Of a stretch of DNA of 64,000 bases, positions 17,421 to 31,200 are shown piece by piece; the first letter of the stretch is position 1; each line of letters opens with the position of its first letter. The DNA is taken from positions 379,332 to 443,331 of the forward strand of contig FN648498.1 of NCBI GenBank assembly GCA_000310025.1. The letters run 5' to 3'. The notes below the pieces were generated by a model. That model searched no databases and was not told the origin of the DNA. It saw only the letters and a list, made by a program, of their open reading frames with translations. This stretch comes from Ectocarpus siliculosus (lineage: Eukaryota > Sar > Phaeophyceae > Ectocarpales > Ectocarpaceae). A program made the position numbers and the translations under genes.

Positions 17421-19024
17421 TCACAGCAGGCTTTTTCCATCACGTGTCACACGTCGCAGCGACCTTGGCCACACGACTCCGGCAATCGGTTGATTGAAGT
17501 TCCACCCGAACGATAGCTGCTGCAGGGACACCGGCCACACGACTCCAGCAATACGTTGGTTGAATTTGGGCCCGAACGATAGCTTTTCCAGTGACGACGG
17601 CCACACTACTCCGGCAATAGGCTGATCGAAATCACACTCGAATGATAGCTGCTGTAATGAGGATGGCCACACGACTCCGGCAATAGGTTGATTGAAATGC
17701 ATCCCGAACGATAACTGTTGCAAGGAGGTCGGCCACACGACTTGAGCAATGGGTTGGTTGAAGTCAAACTCGAACGATAGCTGCTGCAGGGAGGTCGGCC
17801 ACACGACTCCGGCAATAGGCTGATTGAAATCCCGCCCGAACGATAGTCGTTGCAGGGAGGTCGGCCACACGACTCCGGCAATAGGCTGATCGAAATGCAG
17901 CCCGAACGATAGCTGCTGCAGGGAGGTTGGCCACACGACTTCGACGATGGGTTGGGCGAACAAACCCCCGATGGCCAGCTGTTGCAAGGACGCTGGCCAC
18001 ACGGTTCCGGCAGTAGATTGGTCAAATTCCGGCCCCAACGACAGCTGCTGCAGGGAGTCCGGCCACACGACTCCGGCGATAGGCTGATTAAAATTCCACC
18101 CGAACGATAGCTGTTGCAGGGATGCCGGCCACACGACTCCGGTAATAGACTGATCGAATTCCCACCCAAACGATAGCTGTTCCAGGCACGCCGGAAACAC
18201 GACTCCTGCAACAGGTTGGCTGAAGTCATTCCCGAACGATAGCTGGTGCAGGGAGGTCGGCCACACAACCCCGGCAATAGGCCGATTGAAATCCCGCCCG
18301 AACGATAGCCGTTGCAGGGAGGTCGGCCACACGACTCCGGCGATAGGCTGATTGAAATGCAGCCCGAACGATAGCTGCTGCAGGGAGGTCGGCCACACGA
18401 CCCCCGTGATAGGCTGATCAAAATCCCGCCCGAACGATAGATGCTGTAGTGAGGACGGCCACACGACTTCGGCCATAGGACTATTGAAATCCTGCCCAAA
18501 CGATAGCTGCTGCAGGGAGGTCGGCCACACGACTCCCGCGATAGGCTGATTAAAACCAATGCCAAGTACCAGATGGCGCAGATGTACGGGAAACGACACG
18601 TTGTATATTGGCATATCGAAATCTGGGTTCAGCACCGGCTCTGTCATCCCTACACCCGCTGGCCCTAGCGCTACACACTGCCAGCGTTGTAACTCAAGAG
18701 ATTCTGACGACGTCCACAGCTCGACAGCGGCTTTCCGCAGCAGAGTTTCCATGGGAAGCGCCCACGTCAAATGAAGAGCCTGCACCAATGGCACACGGCT
18801 CGAGATGGTTGTGTTCGGCCTGGCCTGTTGTTTGCGAGGAGACCAAACGCTTCTAGGAGTCTGATCATTTACACGGACGCGCATGATCGGGATAATTCGG
18901 CACGCTCTGCAGATGTCCAATGACGTCAGCTGCAGCTCCAGTGTCGACGAATACCAGCGCCTCTCCCCTCCCTCGGATGCTTGGCCCAAGGCGACGATGA
19001 ACGCGTCGAGGCACCGTGTTTGCC
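17421..19024 (-). CDS. FNIP-type repeat protein, copy 1 (main exon; 5' exon not found)
   Basis: Single long exon on the minus strand; the in-frame ATG at 18989 gives 522 residues. The frame stays open up to a splice acceptor (TACCGTAG|GGCAAAC at 19024/19025), so an upstream exon with the true start is likely. The first ~140 residues form a domain shared with two other loci in the window (RRWYSSTLELQLTSLD, SSRVP, ALHLTWALP, ELW). Then come one degenerate and 17 tandem units of 22 residues (the last partial), consensus FNQPIAGVVWPTSLQQLSFG plus two residues, encoded by a 66-bp DNA repeat. The pattern matches FNIP repeats (leucine-rich-like, described in Dictyostelium), which would form a solenoid. 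No signal peptide or membrane segment is visible. Some multi-unit blocks look internally duplicated (units 3-4 resemble 10-11). Function unknown; protein binding is a guess from fold. Confidence 0.8.
17445..18560 (-). repeat. 66-bp tandem coding repeat array
   Basis: About 17 head-to-tail copies of a 66-bp unit, recognisable on the plus strand by GGCCACACGACTCCGGCAAT and CGAACGATAGCTG, with strict 66-bp spacing (for example GGCC at 17797 and 17863). It codes the FNIP-type repeats of copy 1. Confidence 0.9.
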
Positions 19025-21106
19025 CTACGGTAGGAACAATCAGCGCAGAGTAAAATGGAACGAATTTTCATCAACAATGACAGTAAGATATCGGGAGGAG
19101 AAAAATGGGGCAGAAGGAGCTCCCGTGCTCCCATGCCTTGTGAAACGTTCGGAATCGATGCTCGCTTTTTCCGGCAACAAATAAGAGGCCAACTAGACCC
19201 GAAGTAACAGATATATCAATATCTTTTGTATTCTGATCTCGTTATTCTTGCGGACGATTTCATGAAAGTGCTAGATTTGTTGAGTCTTCTGCGATCACTA
19301 GTCTCTTTGCCCCCATAAGCTTAGAGAGAACGCCAAGAGGATGGGATTTATTGAGACCATCCCTCCTGCAATACATTCAGCAACTTGAATAAACCCCATT
19401 TCGCTGATAGCGCCCCTAACACTTTGAAGAGGGTTCGAAGTTCTCGGGAGTGTACTGGGTGTGGGTTTTGAGCACACCCCAAGAGATGCCACGTAAGATG
19501 AGTATTAAGGTAACAAATTAGGGAGGGAAAGCACCTTTTGGAGGGTTTGCCTGACAAACGCAAAATAGCAGGAGTGCATCCGATTTGCGAGTAGGTCATG
19601 GCCGGGGTGACGGCGATTCACAACCGAGGGATGGTCGTCAAAACTCCAACAACATACAAACTTGCCTGCCTGCTCTCAACTCGGCGATATTCCGACAAGT
19701 GCAAAACAAGCGTGATGTGACAGGTGAACGAGAAAAACTAGCAGGGAAGGCACAGGTCGCACACTGGTACTCGCACGCAAGTGTACAGCAGTACGTATAT
19801 AACCAATGTTGATTCCTAGCAGCGTGTTGGTGTGAGCGGGCGTGCATGCCTTTCTCTTGTCTCTGCTCAAACCTGAGCCTGTGCTGAATGTTTGAAGCCC
19901 ATAACCCAACACGACCCCACCAGACATCAATCAATGCGTAGTATAGTCGCTATCTGACAGAGAGATTCGTATTTGGCATAAATGCTGGAATAACGTCCGG
20001 GAAACGTTTGTCTTGATGGTATAACGAGGCTACCAACTGAACCACCGGGGCGACCGGCAACTTGCTCTAAACATCAATTCCGCGCTAGCTTTTGTGAGTC
20101 TTCAGGCGTGCTGTGGTTGATAATCTTTTGATCGTTTTCAAAGGCGGGTGGCGTAGCAAGCCGTGGAGTTGTCGCCCTTCAACCCTCCACGTCGGGTGTG
20201 GGCAAGTCCATGAAATCGTAGCTGTGTGCTGGTGTTCTTCTGGGCAAAATCAGGAGATAGTGAGCCGGCAGGGCCTACGCCGGGGGGTGGACACAGAAGT
20301 ACAGAAGTATACGTTCTAAATAGGTCGGGGTCTTCAATTCGAGCCCTCTCACCCATCATTGGGAAATATTGAAAGAATGATGACCAAAAAACGGGTACAC
20401 CAGGTTCGAACATGGCTACAGTCGGGCACCCCTATAACACGCCGCTCGTAGAGACCGCATGGCGCCATCTGATTGGTCGACGCCGGCCACCACCCGCCCC
20501 TGGCCGTCGTTCCACCGGGTGCACCTGATCGTGGCCACTCACCCTTCCCGTACCCGGTTTTCAATTTCCTGCCCGGAAAAAGCCCGCAATTTTCGATCAA
20601 CCGAACAGCCAACGCACGCATTACCCGTCAGCGAAGTCGATGCTACTTACAAAGACCCGCAAACGTCAGCAACGATCATCCATCGAATTCCGACACTTCC
20701 GTCGGCGGCGGGCGGGGGAGCACCAAACAACGGTGGAAATCTCGATTGAAGATGGATCTATCGGTCTCTCTGTAAAATAATATGTACTGTGATTGTCGTT
20801 CGTGCCCCTCGCATCCAAAAACCAGACTGGCAGCGGTAGATCATGAGCGATGAAACGGACCTCTCAAAAAGCGTATGCCATGTACCCACCGAAGCTCTAA
20901 TAAGAAGACAAGAAAACAAGCTTTTGTGATAACATGTTCTCCAAAAGTGGCCGCTCGTTTGTCGCAAGTAGGAAAAGCGGCACCAAACAAAAGATGCATA
21001 TGTTTTGGTGCGGGGCACACCGGAAGGTGCAAGTCGCAAATGCGAGCGCACCACACGGCCGAAGAATGCGGCAGGTTCATATGGTTGATGCCGTTGATGT
21101 CGAACA
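19025..21106. other. Intergenic, no gene recognised
   Basis: Expected to hold the unlocated 5' exon of the FNIP copy 1 gene, which I could not pick out. A SINE-like fragment is listed separately at 19995-20085. Remaining open frames are short and unrecognisable. Confidence 0.5.
19995..20085 (-). repeat. tRNA-derived (SINE-like) fragment
   Basis: The minus strand contains CGCCCCGGTGGTTCAGTTGG followed by TAGCCTCGTTATACC, a good pol III A-box/D-arm. No matching B-box or closing acceptor stem follows. The same layout, including a TCAATTCCG flank, recurs at 57755-57850. That suggests a dispersed tRNA-derived repeat and not a functional tRNA gene. Confidence 0.4.
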
Positions 21107-21114
21107 CCCTGGCC

Positions 21115-22497
21115 CAGTGTGGGATATTGGGTATCGAATATCGATACAAAACTGATATATATCGCCGATACGCAGTATCGGTATTGCCGGTTTCCACGCC
21201 GATATTTGTCGATACGAATCGGTCGGTATTTATATCGGTATTCGATACTCGATATTTTGGCCCCCTTTTTACCGGGGGGGGGTCAGTTTCCCAGCTGTAT
21301 ACCCCCTTTTTTCGCTCCCCGGAGGCGCCTGCTACGCGCCTACTCCTGTCGCCCCCCACTGCCATCACAGCCACACACCACACCACAGCGCCTGTGTCTC
21401 AGCTCCTGAGAACCACATCGGTGTGCAACATGAGCCTTCAAGAATTCGGCTTTGTCGCCGGCGATAGCGCTGCCTCTGCCGAATGAGTAGTAGCAGTCAT
21501 CCCCGTTAATTTTAGAGTCAGCTTGCCTCCTTACGTAGATTTGGCGTTTCCCGCAGTTTCAGCAGTAGAACTGCTACATTAGTGCGAACAGAGGCCGTAC
21601 CTCCTGCGGACAATTTATGCTGTGTGAACTTGGTTTTGGGACTTGTAATACGTAATGAATGGCAAGGTGTGCTTGATTTCATGTCCGACCACTTGGTTGG
21701 GCGTGTGATGAATAGAGGTAGGTGATGTCGTCGTGTTCAAGTTTGGCAAGCGTTTGATTTTCGCACATAATGTTTTTCGCCATGTTTTTTCTTTTGTTTC
21801 CTTTTGGCTGTTGGTTTTTCTAGAGTTGATACTCGCTCGAGGTGCATTGCTGATTGTTGGGCACCCACAACTGGTGGGTGGAATTTTGCATGCATAACTT
21901 TGAAGGTAAGATAATAATATAAAACCAAGTAAGTGTTCGAGTTTTTTTCGCGTTTAAATCCTGCTCGCAGCCGAGCTTGCACTGACTCGATCGCAACCGT
22001 ACGGCGGTGTTATAGTGTGTACGTGTATACACACATGCACACTGACTGTAAAATGTAAAATATATCTGGTGGACATAGCTACACAACCAACTCCTGCCTC
22101 TTGCACGATGCAGTTTTTTTTTATTTTGTATGCGCGACATCACGCCACAACGTGTGCCCGCTGTTGTTGTGCCCGTGATGTTCAACTAACTAACTGCACA
22201 CACCTGGCACCTGGCAAACACCACTACTTGCATGCCGCCGGACCATGCGCGCACGTTTGACGCAGCTGTATACTTCAGATAAGGGTTCGGGTGTGCCAGG
22301 GTACGTGTAGTTGCGTAACGCTCGCTCTTCTTGTAACCTGAGGCCTTCAAAACAGCCGTATCGATATCGAGTATCGTAACTCGATACGTATCGAGCCATT
22401 TTCGGGATATCGAACAAAATATCGGTATTTGTGTTTTTTTCTCGATACGATTGGCGTATTGTATCGAACCCTTCTGCCCGACCAATATCCAACACTG
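21115..22497. mobile_element. Non-autonomous hAT-like DNA transposon
   Basis: The 1383-bp element begins CAGTGTGGGATATTGG and ends CCAATATCCAACACTG, terminal inverted repeats with one mismatch in 16. It is flanked by a perfect 8-bp direct repeat CCCTGGCC (21107-21114 and 22498-22505). Both the 8-bp duplication and CAGTG ends fit the hAT superfamily. Both subterminal regions are packed with TATCGATAC/GTATCG motifs (21125-21265 and 22360-22470). No transposase frame is present. Confidence 0.8.
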
Positions 22498-22505
22498 CCC
22501 TGGCC

Positions 22506-25259
22506 TTTTTCGAGTCAGGAAATTAAAGTCGGGCACCCCATCCGGGATCGAGTAGCCACAATCGGGTGCACACGGTCGAAAGACAGTCAGGATCGGGTGG
22601 GTGCAGGCGTCGACGAATCAGATAGCATCATGGGGTCGCCGTGAGCTGCGTGTTTTGTAGGGGTACCCCACTGCCTGACCCGCTCTGCCGGCCGCACCGC
22701 GACCACCCATCAACCCTTCTATAACCCTGTCGCGGGCTGTCCTGATGGCCGATAGGTGGAGGTAGTGGCTGCGTCTACAGAAGTGCACTTTCTCTTGCTT
22801 CGCACAACTTCTCTCTCACTCTCCCGCGCTCTCTACCCCCATACTGTTTTTTTCTCGGCGAAAAAACACTGGTGATTCATTTCTTGCCATGTGTCTTCTC
22901 GGTTGTCCCTCTTTGTACAACAGAGATGAACCCCGCTAAAAAGAGATAAGGATTGCCCACTTCTCGCGGTGCAGCCGATCGTTTGGAGTTGATCCGAGTC
23001 ATAGAAAGAAAAAACTGCAACAACGGCCGTTGGGAATCGTACGTCTTTGGTTTGTCGGTGATTGCTCTCCACAGACTGAAGCAGCAGCATTTGTAGAGCT
23101 ATCCCCCGCGAGCTGTCTGCGTGTGTGAAAGCTACTGGGAGATAGATACATACATGTAGGAGGCACAGAAACTGAGGTGGCGAGAGTCGACAACTTTCTT
23201 GCGAGAAAAAACACCGCATGACGACAGCCAGTGCGCTCGGAAAGAAAAGAAACGACAACAATATGGGCATCTTCGAAAGGTTGTGGGTGCGATGACGAAG
23301 GGGGTGGAAAGCGTACCACTCGCGAGAAATGCAGGCGCTGTACTGCTGTGGACCCGGGGTAAGTTGTTGGGCATGTGTTACGTAGCAACACCGCCCCGTT
23401 GCCCCGACACGCAGATCTCCTGCCACAACAGGTATACTGCCCGACCCCTCTCTCACCTTCCGTAGGCATTTGCCAACTTTAACAGGTGCTACAACATCCA
23501 GTTGGGCTCGGGATCGTCTGACACTCTTCCCCCCGTCTCCTCCTGTAAGCCTCTGTGGAAGTGAAGGAGCGAGGAGCAGTGTCCAGTGTCCAGATGTCCA
23601 GAGGAGGCAGCAGTGGTTCTGGTTATCGTGCCGATTCGGGATCTATCTGAGAACAATCCGGGGCCGGAGTTTTGCCGAGAGGACACGGGCACCACGCAAT
23701 TAGCGCGCGAGCCTTGCACTGGGCACGAAACACCATAATCAGATGAAAACGAGCTTGCGAGTTACGAGACGCACCCATCGCGGAAAATGGGCGTTTCTAG
23801 GTGCAAACAAGTGCCTCCTGCTTCGGTAGTTCTCTGAACGAGCAGACAATTTTTTGGGGCAATGTGATTGTGTGGGGCACTTTCCAGGAAATTTCTTTCT
23901 GCGATAGGATCGGGTAACCGCCTTGTGGCATCCCCATTCTTGCCCTTCAAGCAGTCCTGGCGTGTAGCCCCGTTGCCATTCCTGTCACACACCCAAAAAA
24001 TATGTCAACACTGTACAGACAGATTTATTCCTGACTGTTGGGTCGTTGGGCCTTTTCCTTCGGCACCCTTGTCCCCGGTCGGTCGAGTACTCGCCCCATT
24101 TTCGTGGCAGTGGGGAGTCCCACAAGTCGAGCGGACCACCAAACGAACTTGTAGGGGCCGGGTTTCATAATTCACGCAATGCCCTTGTAAGCACGGTGAA
24201 ATCGATATTTCCCCGTCTTCGTTTCGCATTCGAGGCATTTTCCCGCAACAAGTGGAGCCGACCCCAGCTTTGGAAAAAGAGTCTCAACACCCGAGGGAGC
24301 ATCCCTTTCCAAGACTCCAGAAGCATCCCTTTCCAAGATTCCAGACTTCCACGGCTATCCACCAAAAATCACAAATGTTAGCCCTGAATTTCGCGGCAAG
24401 ACTTCCCAGACCTCACCCCCGTTCCAACCCCCCCTACACAATGACGAGACCAAGTCGCAGAGACCCGTGTTCACAAACATCTTTATCTCGAGAACAATTC
24501 GAAGTCCGACCATATTCAAGGAACATGAATTTAGCAAACAACCAAGAGTTCTACGCCCGCCCGCACACTGCCGTGGTACATCCTACAAAAATTGTATGTT
24601 TGACGTGCCGTCTTTGCTTCTTTAAAATGGCAACCCGAAATCCCGCTGACTCTTCGCTTTCCGTGCGTGTATTATCGCGCCAACGGAGGGGGCAAAGAAT
24701 ACCCCTACCTACCGCCAAACCTACCAGCCCCATCTCTAAAGAACCGCTGCTGGATTCTCTTCCATCTCCAAAAGTCCCCTAGCATTTCCATTTCTTAGAT
24801 AAGAGCCGGTTTCCCGACTAGGTTCGAGTGCAACGTTGCGTGGGACTTCAAAACAGGACAAAGAAAAAACACGGGAACACCTCACTCGTTTTATTGCCGA
24901 TCCCTTTCATGAAGTATGAATAACAACAGCAGTGAAGACAGAGTAATAAAATGTATCACCACGTTATGGGGAGCTCGCTGCCTGGCAACAGACAAGTAAG
25001 CCAGGGGGCGGATCGACCGAACCGCGACTTAGCTTCTTGCAGATGAACAAAACGAAAAAACGACCTCCACCCACGGCATGGATAGGGCAAACACCGACCT
25101 ACGACAAACACACAAATCATCCGCGGGCTTTGGCCCAAGACCCGCCGCCTGAGAACCTATCGCACTATACTGCCAAAAAAAAACACGATCGCGGGAGCCG
25201 GCCTCTTTCAGGGTGCCCAGCGACTCTGCGGTTCATGCCAGATGGGAACAGCCTCCCAT
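22506..25259. other. Intergenic, no gene recognised
   Basis: Contains only short or low-quality open frames (longest about 207 codons on the minus strand at 22833-23456). No domain or splice pattern is recognised. A small direct duplication (AGCATCCCTTTCCAAGA) lies at about 24298-24345. Confidence 0.5.
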
Positions 25260-28200
25260 TTAGTTCTTCTTGGACTTGAGGTACTCCGCAAACGAGGGTG
25301 CGGCGGAGATGGACTTGCGGGGGTCGGCGTGGTTCACAGGTGCGGGGTCGCGGGTGTCTGCCATGCCGCCGGTGCCCTTGTGCCCGGGGGCAGTCTTCTG
25401 TTGTATCAGAAACGACAAAAAGGGCCCACAATAATGGGGAGAACGGCATGGAGAGCGGGTTTGTTCAGCGACGTGAGATCAGCATGTTATTCAGAGGGGG
25501 GTGAAGAAGGGCGGTAACATTGCGGACGGTGACATTCAGGCCTAACAGTGTCCCAACACCTTTGTATGTCGCAGCAGGTGGCAGTGGCGAACACATGCAG
25601 AACAACGAGGACGTGTATGGCTTTACAAACCGCAAGCAGTGCCGCAATAGCATCGTCACACGCACACACACACAGTTTTGCAACAGTTTACCAACACGAC
25701 CTGGCTGACTGTCTACAATTCCCCACTACTCCTCTACGTTGCAGTCATCGAGGGGTCGGCACTCCTTACAGATCGCTCCTCTATCTGTAAGAAACAAAGC
25801 GCGCGCCTGAAGAAATATTTGTGACACATCACTGTCAACATGGGGTGGAAGTCAAGAATCAAACGTGGACACTTCTCTCACCGATGAAGAACCGCTGATG
25901 ACGTCCAAGGCAGACAACGAAAGTGTCACCACCAAGAAGGGTGCCGGGCATGCAAGCGGCGGAAGCGGGGACGGAAGCGGACAACAGAGTGAGGGAAAGC
26001 GTTTTGTGAATACGTGAGCACGGTATGAGAGAGGAGGGGTTAGGGTTGAGAAGGTGTGCCAGAACCCACTTTGGAAAAAGGTACCACTGTAGTAATAGTG
26101 GAATAGGTGAAAGTGGACTAGCTCAACTTACACGAAAACCTGCGAACGTGTCGGCGGCATCAACAAGAATCTTGAATGGGGCGTCGCATGAAAACGTAAG
26201 CTGCAACCTATATGCCTGTGCATAGTCGAGTCCACTGATCACCGCCCGAGAGCACCCTGCTCCAGTGCGCAACCATACGGCACATTATCCACATGCGAGT
26301 CTCTCTTCGTCAGTTCAGTTGAGGAATGCCGCTACTGTACACGCACCCAACCACGCGCACGAAATCGAACGGAGTCTATCAACAACCCTTCGAACGGCAA
26401 ACAACCAGTACAAGTCCCGCCACTAACCTCGACTGCGTCGACATGTAGTCGTCGAACATGCTGGCCTGCTTCTGCGCCGGGGGCATTGCCGCCTGGGCCT
26501 CATCCTTCTTAATCCTGGCGTGCCGCAGGGGCCACCAGTCGGGCGACAGCGAGCAGGCGCGCAACAGCAGCACAAGGTGTTAGCGAATCACAACCGTCGC
26601 AACACAGCAACGCGTAAGCACTCACGCGTGTGTCAAGCAACCGGATAGTCCGCCGCAAGCTTCTGCACCCAGCCACCGGTTTTACCAACAACGCCGCACC
26701 AGATAATCCCACAGTGCAGATGAAGCCGGCCAAGAGAAGCACACCCAGATGAGCCAAAAACACAAGGAAAGCAAGCACAGACAGCTGAGCCAACCACAAC
26801 AAGGATAGGCAAGGCTGTGTGTAAGCAAACACACAGTATACCTCGCCGCGGTGTATGAGTCGAACTGGGAGACCGTCTCCACCTCCGCCGGGGTAACGGT
26901 GGCAGCAGCTTCGGTCACCTTGTTTCTGCGACGAAAGAAGAGCAACGAGACACGCAACACAATCAAATCACTCAAATCACACCAACGTCCGAGTGAGTGC
27001 ACTTGCTGCTGTACGTACGTTTGTGCACGGAACTGAGACGGACAATAAGCATTTGAGGTGGTATTCTTATTCGGAGCACGCTATATAGGCTCGAGAAGAG
27101 GGAGGGAGACCTACTCATGGGTGCCAATTATGCTTCCGCAAACGATCGATTGCCTGATGTACAGCACTAAGCCAAAAACATTTGACAGAGCGACTCTCCA
27201 CCGAGGATATCGGGCGTTCGACGCGGCACGCACTCGAAGTGACTCAATGCCGCCGACCATGTAAGCAAGCAGCGCACAATCGGGGATCGCCAAACGCTGT
27301 GCCACCACACTGACCTCGACCTCATGTAGCTTTCGTAGAACGAAAGTTCCTCTTCAGCCGTGCACTCCTCTTCATCCTCGCACTCGATCTCGGGGACGAC
27401 AGAGTCGATAGCCTCCACCTGCATGCCTCTGCAGCGGAAAACCCAAACGGAGAACAACGCGAAAGGGTCGAGCCAAGGAAAAAAACTTGAATACATGAGA
27501 GGGAGAAGCGAAGAAAATACGCTCCTTACGGTGCTTAAGGGTTCGCCGCCATGATAATTTCATCAAGTTCGAGCAAAGGCCGCCAAATTGATCGTAGCAA
27601 CAACGAACACCGAATTGCAACAGAGAGAAGAGACACAAACAGCGCAGGGCCACAGCATGGCGGAGATGGAGCCTCAACGTAGCTGTAACAAGTTCGAAAA
27701 ATACCTCGACGCCATGTAGCTTGCGAACAACCCTCCCTGTTCCTGCAGCTCATCCGCATCGCACTCCTCTTCCACGCAGTCAACGGGCGCAGCACCAGTC
27801 GTTTCGGTCCTGCATCACCGAACCAAACGTCGTGTGCGGCAGAACATGCCCATGCACGGGTGAGTGGACGTCCAGCATTAGGGTGTAAAAAGCAGACAAA
27901 GCGACGGACACCTAGTTCTCGCAACACCGAGAGGGTGCGTGCATTTCATTGTTGAGCACCGACCGCCATAATCGTGGGTATTTGAGTGACGACGTCCACT
28001 CGTTCATGTCTGTCTGCTCGTGGAACGGGTGTTGCCGTGACGTCCTCTACCATCCTTCGGATTTGGAGATTTTGAAGTATGAGCATGCGGGGGGGGGACC
28101 GCAGATGGATCAAGGCAGTGCTGTCTGTTTCATCCCAGGAAATGATAACCTCCCTGTCGACGTGAAGTCGAAAACTGTTCTGTCATAGATTTTGCGCTTC

Positions 28201-31200
28201 GGTGGCGGCTTGTGAGGCTACATGATCAACTGATAGATGCGACGAAAGTGAAGACAACGGCAAAATCAACAGTCACGATAACGGCCACAACAACTACAAC
28301 GCCAATGCCGGCAAGACAAGGCAAGGTCTCCCACTAGTGGTTCCCGCAGTAGCAGCCTCCGCACCTCGATGCCATGTAGTCCGCGTAAACGGAAGACTTC
28401 GCCTTCTCCTCAAACGTCGTTGCGGCCTCGACAGCCTTCACCTTGTTCCTGGAAAAACAGAAAGCCAGACCACGCCACAGCGAACGATGCCACCGAATGA
28501 TGTCAAACAACAGAGCACAATGCCGCCAAAAGGAACGGGGACTAATGCGACAGCAGTGTCAACATTTGGCGTGATCTGTATGACAGACATAGAAAGGTGG
28601 ATCCACACAGTGCGACAGAAGTACATGCGCGACCGACCGCAAGAGAGAGTGCGATAGGGTTTCATTAGGTGGTAAGCCGCCACGCAAGAAGCCACGCTAG
28701 AAGCATTCGCCTCGACGAAGCCAGTCAGCGAGACAAGCAATCGAAGCAAAAAGCAAAAGGCACTTTGCACCATTGCACGGCCACGTCGACACCATGCTCG
28801 TCTCCATTGCTCACTTCGATTGCATGTATTCCTCGTAAGGGGAGAGCTCCTTTGCCGGTGCCGCGGCAGGAGCAGCGGGAGCAGCAGCAGCAGGCGCCGG
28901 AGGGGCGGCAGGTCGGCCTACACCAGGGTCCGTGACCGTCGCCCTGGGAATCCAACAGAGGGGGGGGTCGGGCAAATGCGAGTGGAGTTCCGCCGCGTTC
29001 TCGGCTCGACGAGCCTCCATCAAACGAACCGCAAGAGGCAGAATAGCAGAATACTTACCGAACGTGAATGCTAGATATGGGCGCATGCATCGAGCGCGAA
29101 ACTGGTGCTACTTGTTGTGGGGTACGAGAGGGAGGGAACCATGTGACTGTCGAGGAGAGGAGGTTACTGAGGTGAACAAAGTTGCCCGACTTAAGTGAGG
29201 TGTACGCTACGTCTCGTGTGCTACGTTGTTGTGGAACAGAGTACTTTCGTGTTTTATGGGGTGCATCGAACCTCTGGTTTGTGCAAGTATGAAAGGAGAG
29301 TGACCAGACCCCAACGGGTGGGCCGCTCTGTTGAAACGAGCACACGAGGTTTTCAAGGAGCCTCCCCACCCGAAGATGTATACCGAAACAGAATATGAGC
29401 GCTGAACAACCAAGCTTTGAGCCCGACAGCATATGGGTACAACAGAGCAACGCCAAGCAAGGCACAGCACCACAGACAGAACGAAGCGCGATCTAGAGCA
29501 TCGACAAACAGGCCAACGAAACAGCAGTGCGCCGCGGTACCAAGCCGCCAATACGCGATCAAAAAACCAACTCACCTCGTCGCGGTGTACTCTTCGAACA
29601 GCGACTTCTCCTTCTCCGCCGGGGGCAGCGCGGCCGTCTTCTCCCTGGTATCTCGAAACGAACCGAACAGCGTCGAAATGAAACGAAACAACGCCCTCCA
29701 AGGGGTGAGTCAAGCCCAACCCTCACCAACACGCCCGCTTCATCATGCAAACCGAGTCCGGGGACACGAGCCCAAGCCAATCGAAAGTTACAGGAAAGCC
29801 CAACTCGCAAATGGAGAGGGGGGGGATTGAAACAGCAACTGCCGGAGCACGATGTCGCGAAGAAGCGGCCATATGGACCGAGCGTGGTGCTCAGGTTCAG
29901 ACTCGGGCTAAGAGCCTTGAAGCGACGGAAATCCGAATTCCTCTCAAAGTATCCACACGCACACAACGTCGTGACGGGAAATTAGAGCAAAAAAGAACAG
30001 GCCGTGTTGCCGGACCGCACCAAATAGATGCCCTGGAGGAGAGCGTCGAAATTCGACAATGGGCAAAAGATTATCATCCGACATTTCCATCACCACACAC
30101 CGAAATAAGCAACAACTAACGTTCGTATCCCTTCTTCTGCTGGACGGTATTACACTAACCTCGACGACGTGTAGGAGTCGAAAAGTGAAATCTGTTGATC
30201 GGCTTCGGGAGTTACGGTCTTTCCGGAGTCCTTCTTTTGCCTGGAACCCCAGAAAAGACGAAATCATTCATGATGAAAGAAAAAAAGGCGAACGGGCCAA
30301 ATACGAAAACAAGCAGGCGGGGGGAAGGGAGCGGTAAAAGCCAAAATTAAGGGTCAATACTGCAACAGAAAAATACAATGCTAGAAGAAACCACTTCTAA
30401 CAGACCTCGTTTCTTCTGATAAGGGCACAGCCAGCGTAGATCGTACTGCAGTCCGCTAAATAGTTGTTCCCGTCAGCGCACAACAGAAAAAGAAAAGAGT
30501 GTGTGGAAAGCGGCCCCTTGTTGCACAAATCTCAAGGATCGGTGCAACGAGGCCAAACAGTCTCATGGATTGAACGTTATGGCAGGTGTATCATGCTCAG
30601 GTACAGCACCGCTGCATTCCGGCTTCTCGAGCATGAACGGGCGGTGTAAGGGGACACACCACATGCAGCGATAGTGTTCCCAAGGCCTCCTGCTGTGTTT
30701 CGACTGTCGATCTTCCGGCAAAGGCAGAGTTCCTAGGATATGGCACTTGCGAGGCGGGCGTCGATCCTCCCAATCGTCAAGGGCGCGCCCGGGTGCGATG
30801 GCTGCTCGTTGCCAACCATTTACAATGAGCTCGACACGAATGGAAAGAAATCGAGATCCCAAAATGAAAACCAAGGAAGGGGGCTCGCACATAGTACTTG
30901 GAAGACCATATTTACCCAGGTTGACGGTACTGGTACGCACGCTATGTTGAGGCACTGTGTTAAATGTTGGTTGGTTATCGGTTATCGGCCTCTCTACTTT
31001 GAAATCTTAGCTTAGTTCGAAACAGACGAATTGTGGCGGCCGACATCAACTGCTGATGTGTTCCGTTCCACGTCGACAACTTAAGGTTATGAGAGCCCAA
31101 AGCAACATCAGCGGCATCTCAAAACATCTTCTTTGCGGGCGGGTTCTTGAGATGGTGGTTCTAGGTAGGAACTGTCTACAAGCGCCGAGAAAACCACCGC

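Noticed and set aside
17606-18565. 319-codon alternate-frame ORF (RPPCSSYRSG-type repeats) over FNIP copy 1
   Set aside because: Shadow frame kept open by the 66-bp periodicity; the overlapping frame matches FNIP repeats and has the conserved N-terminal domain.
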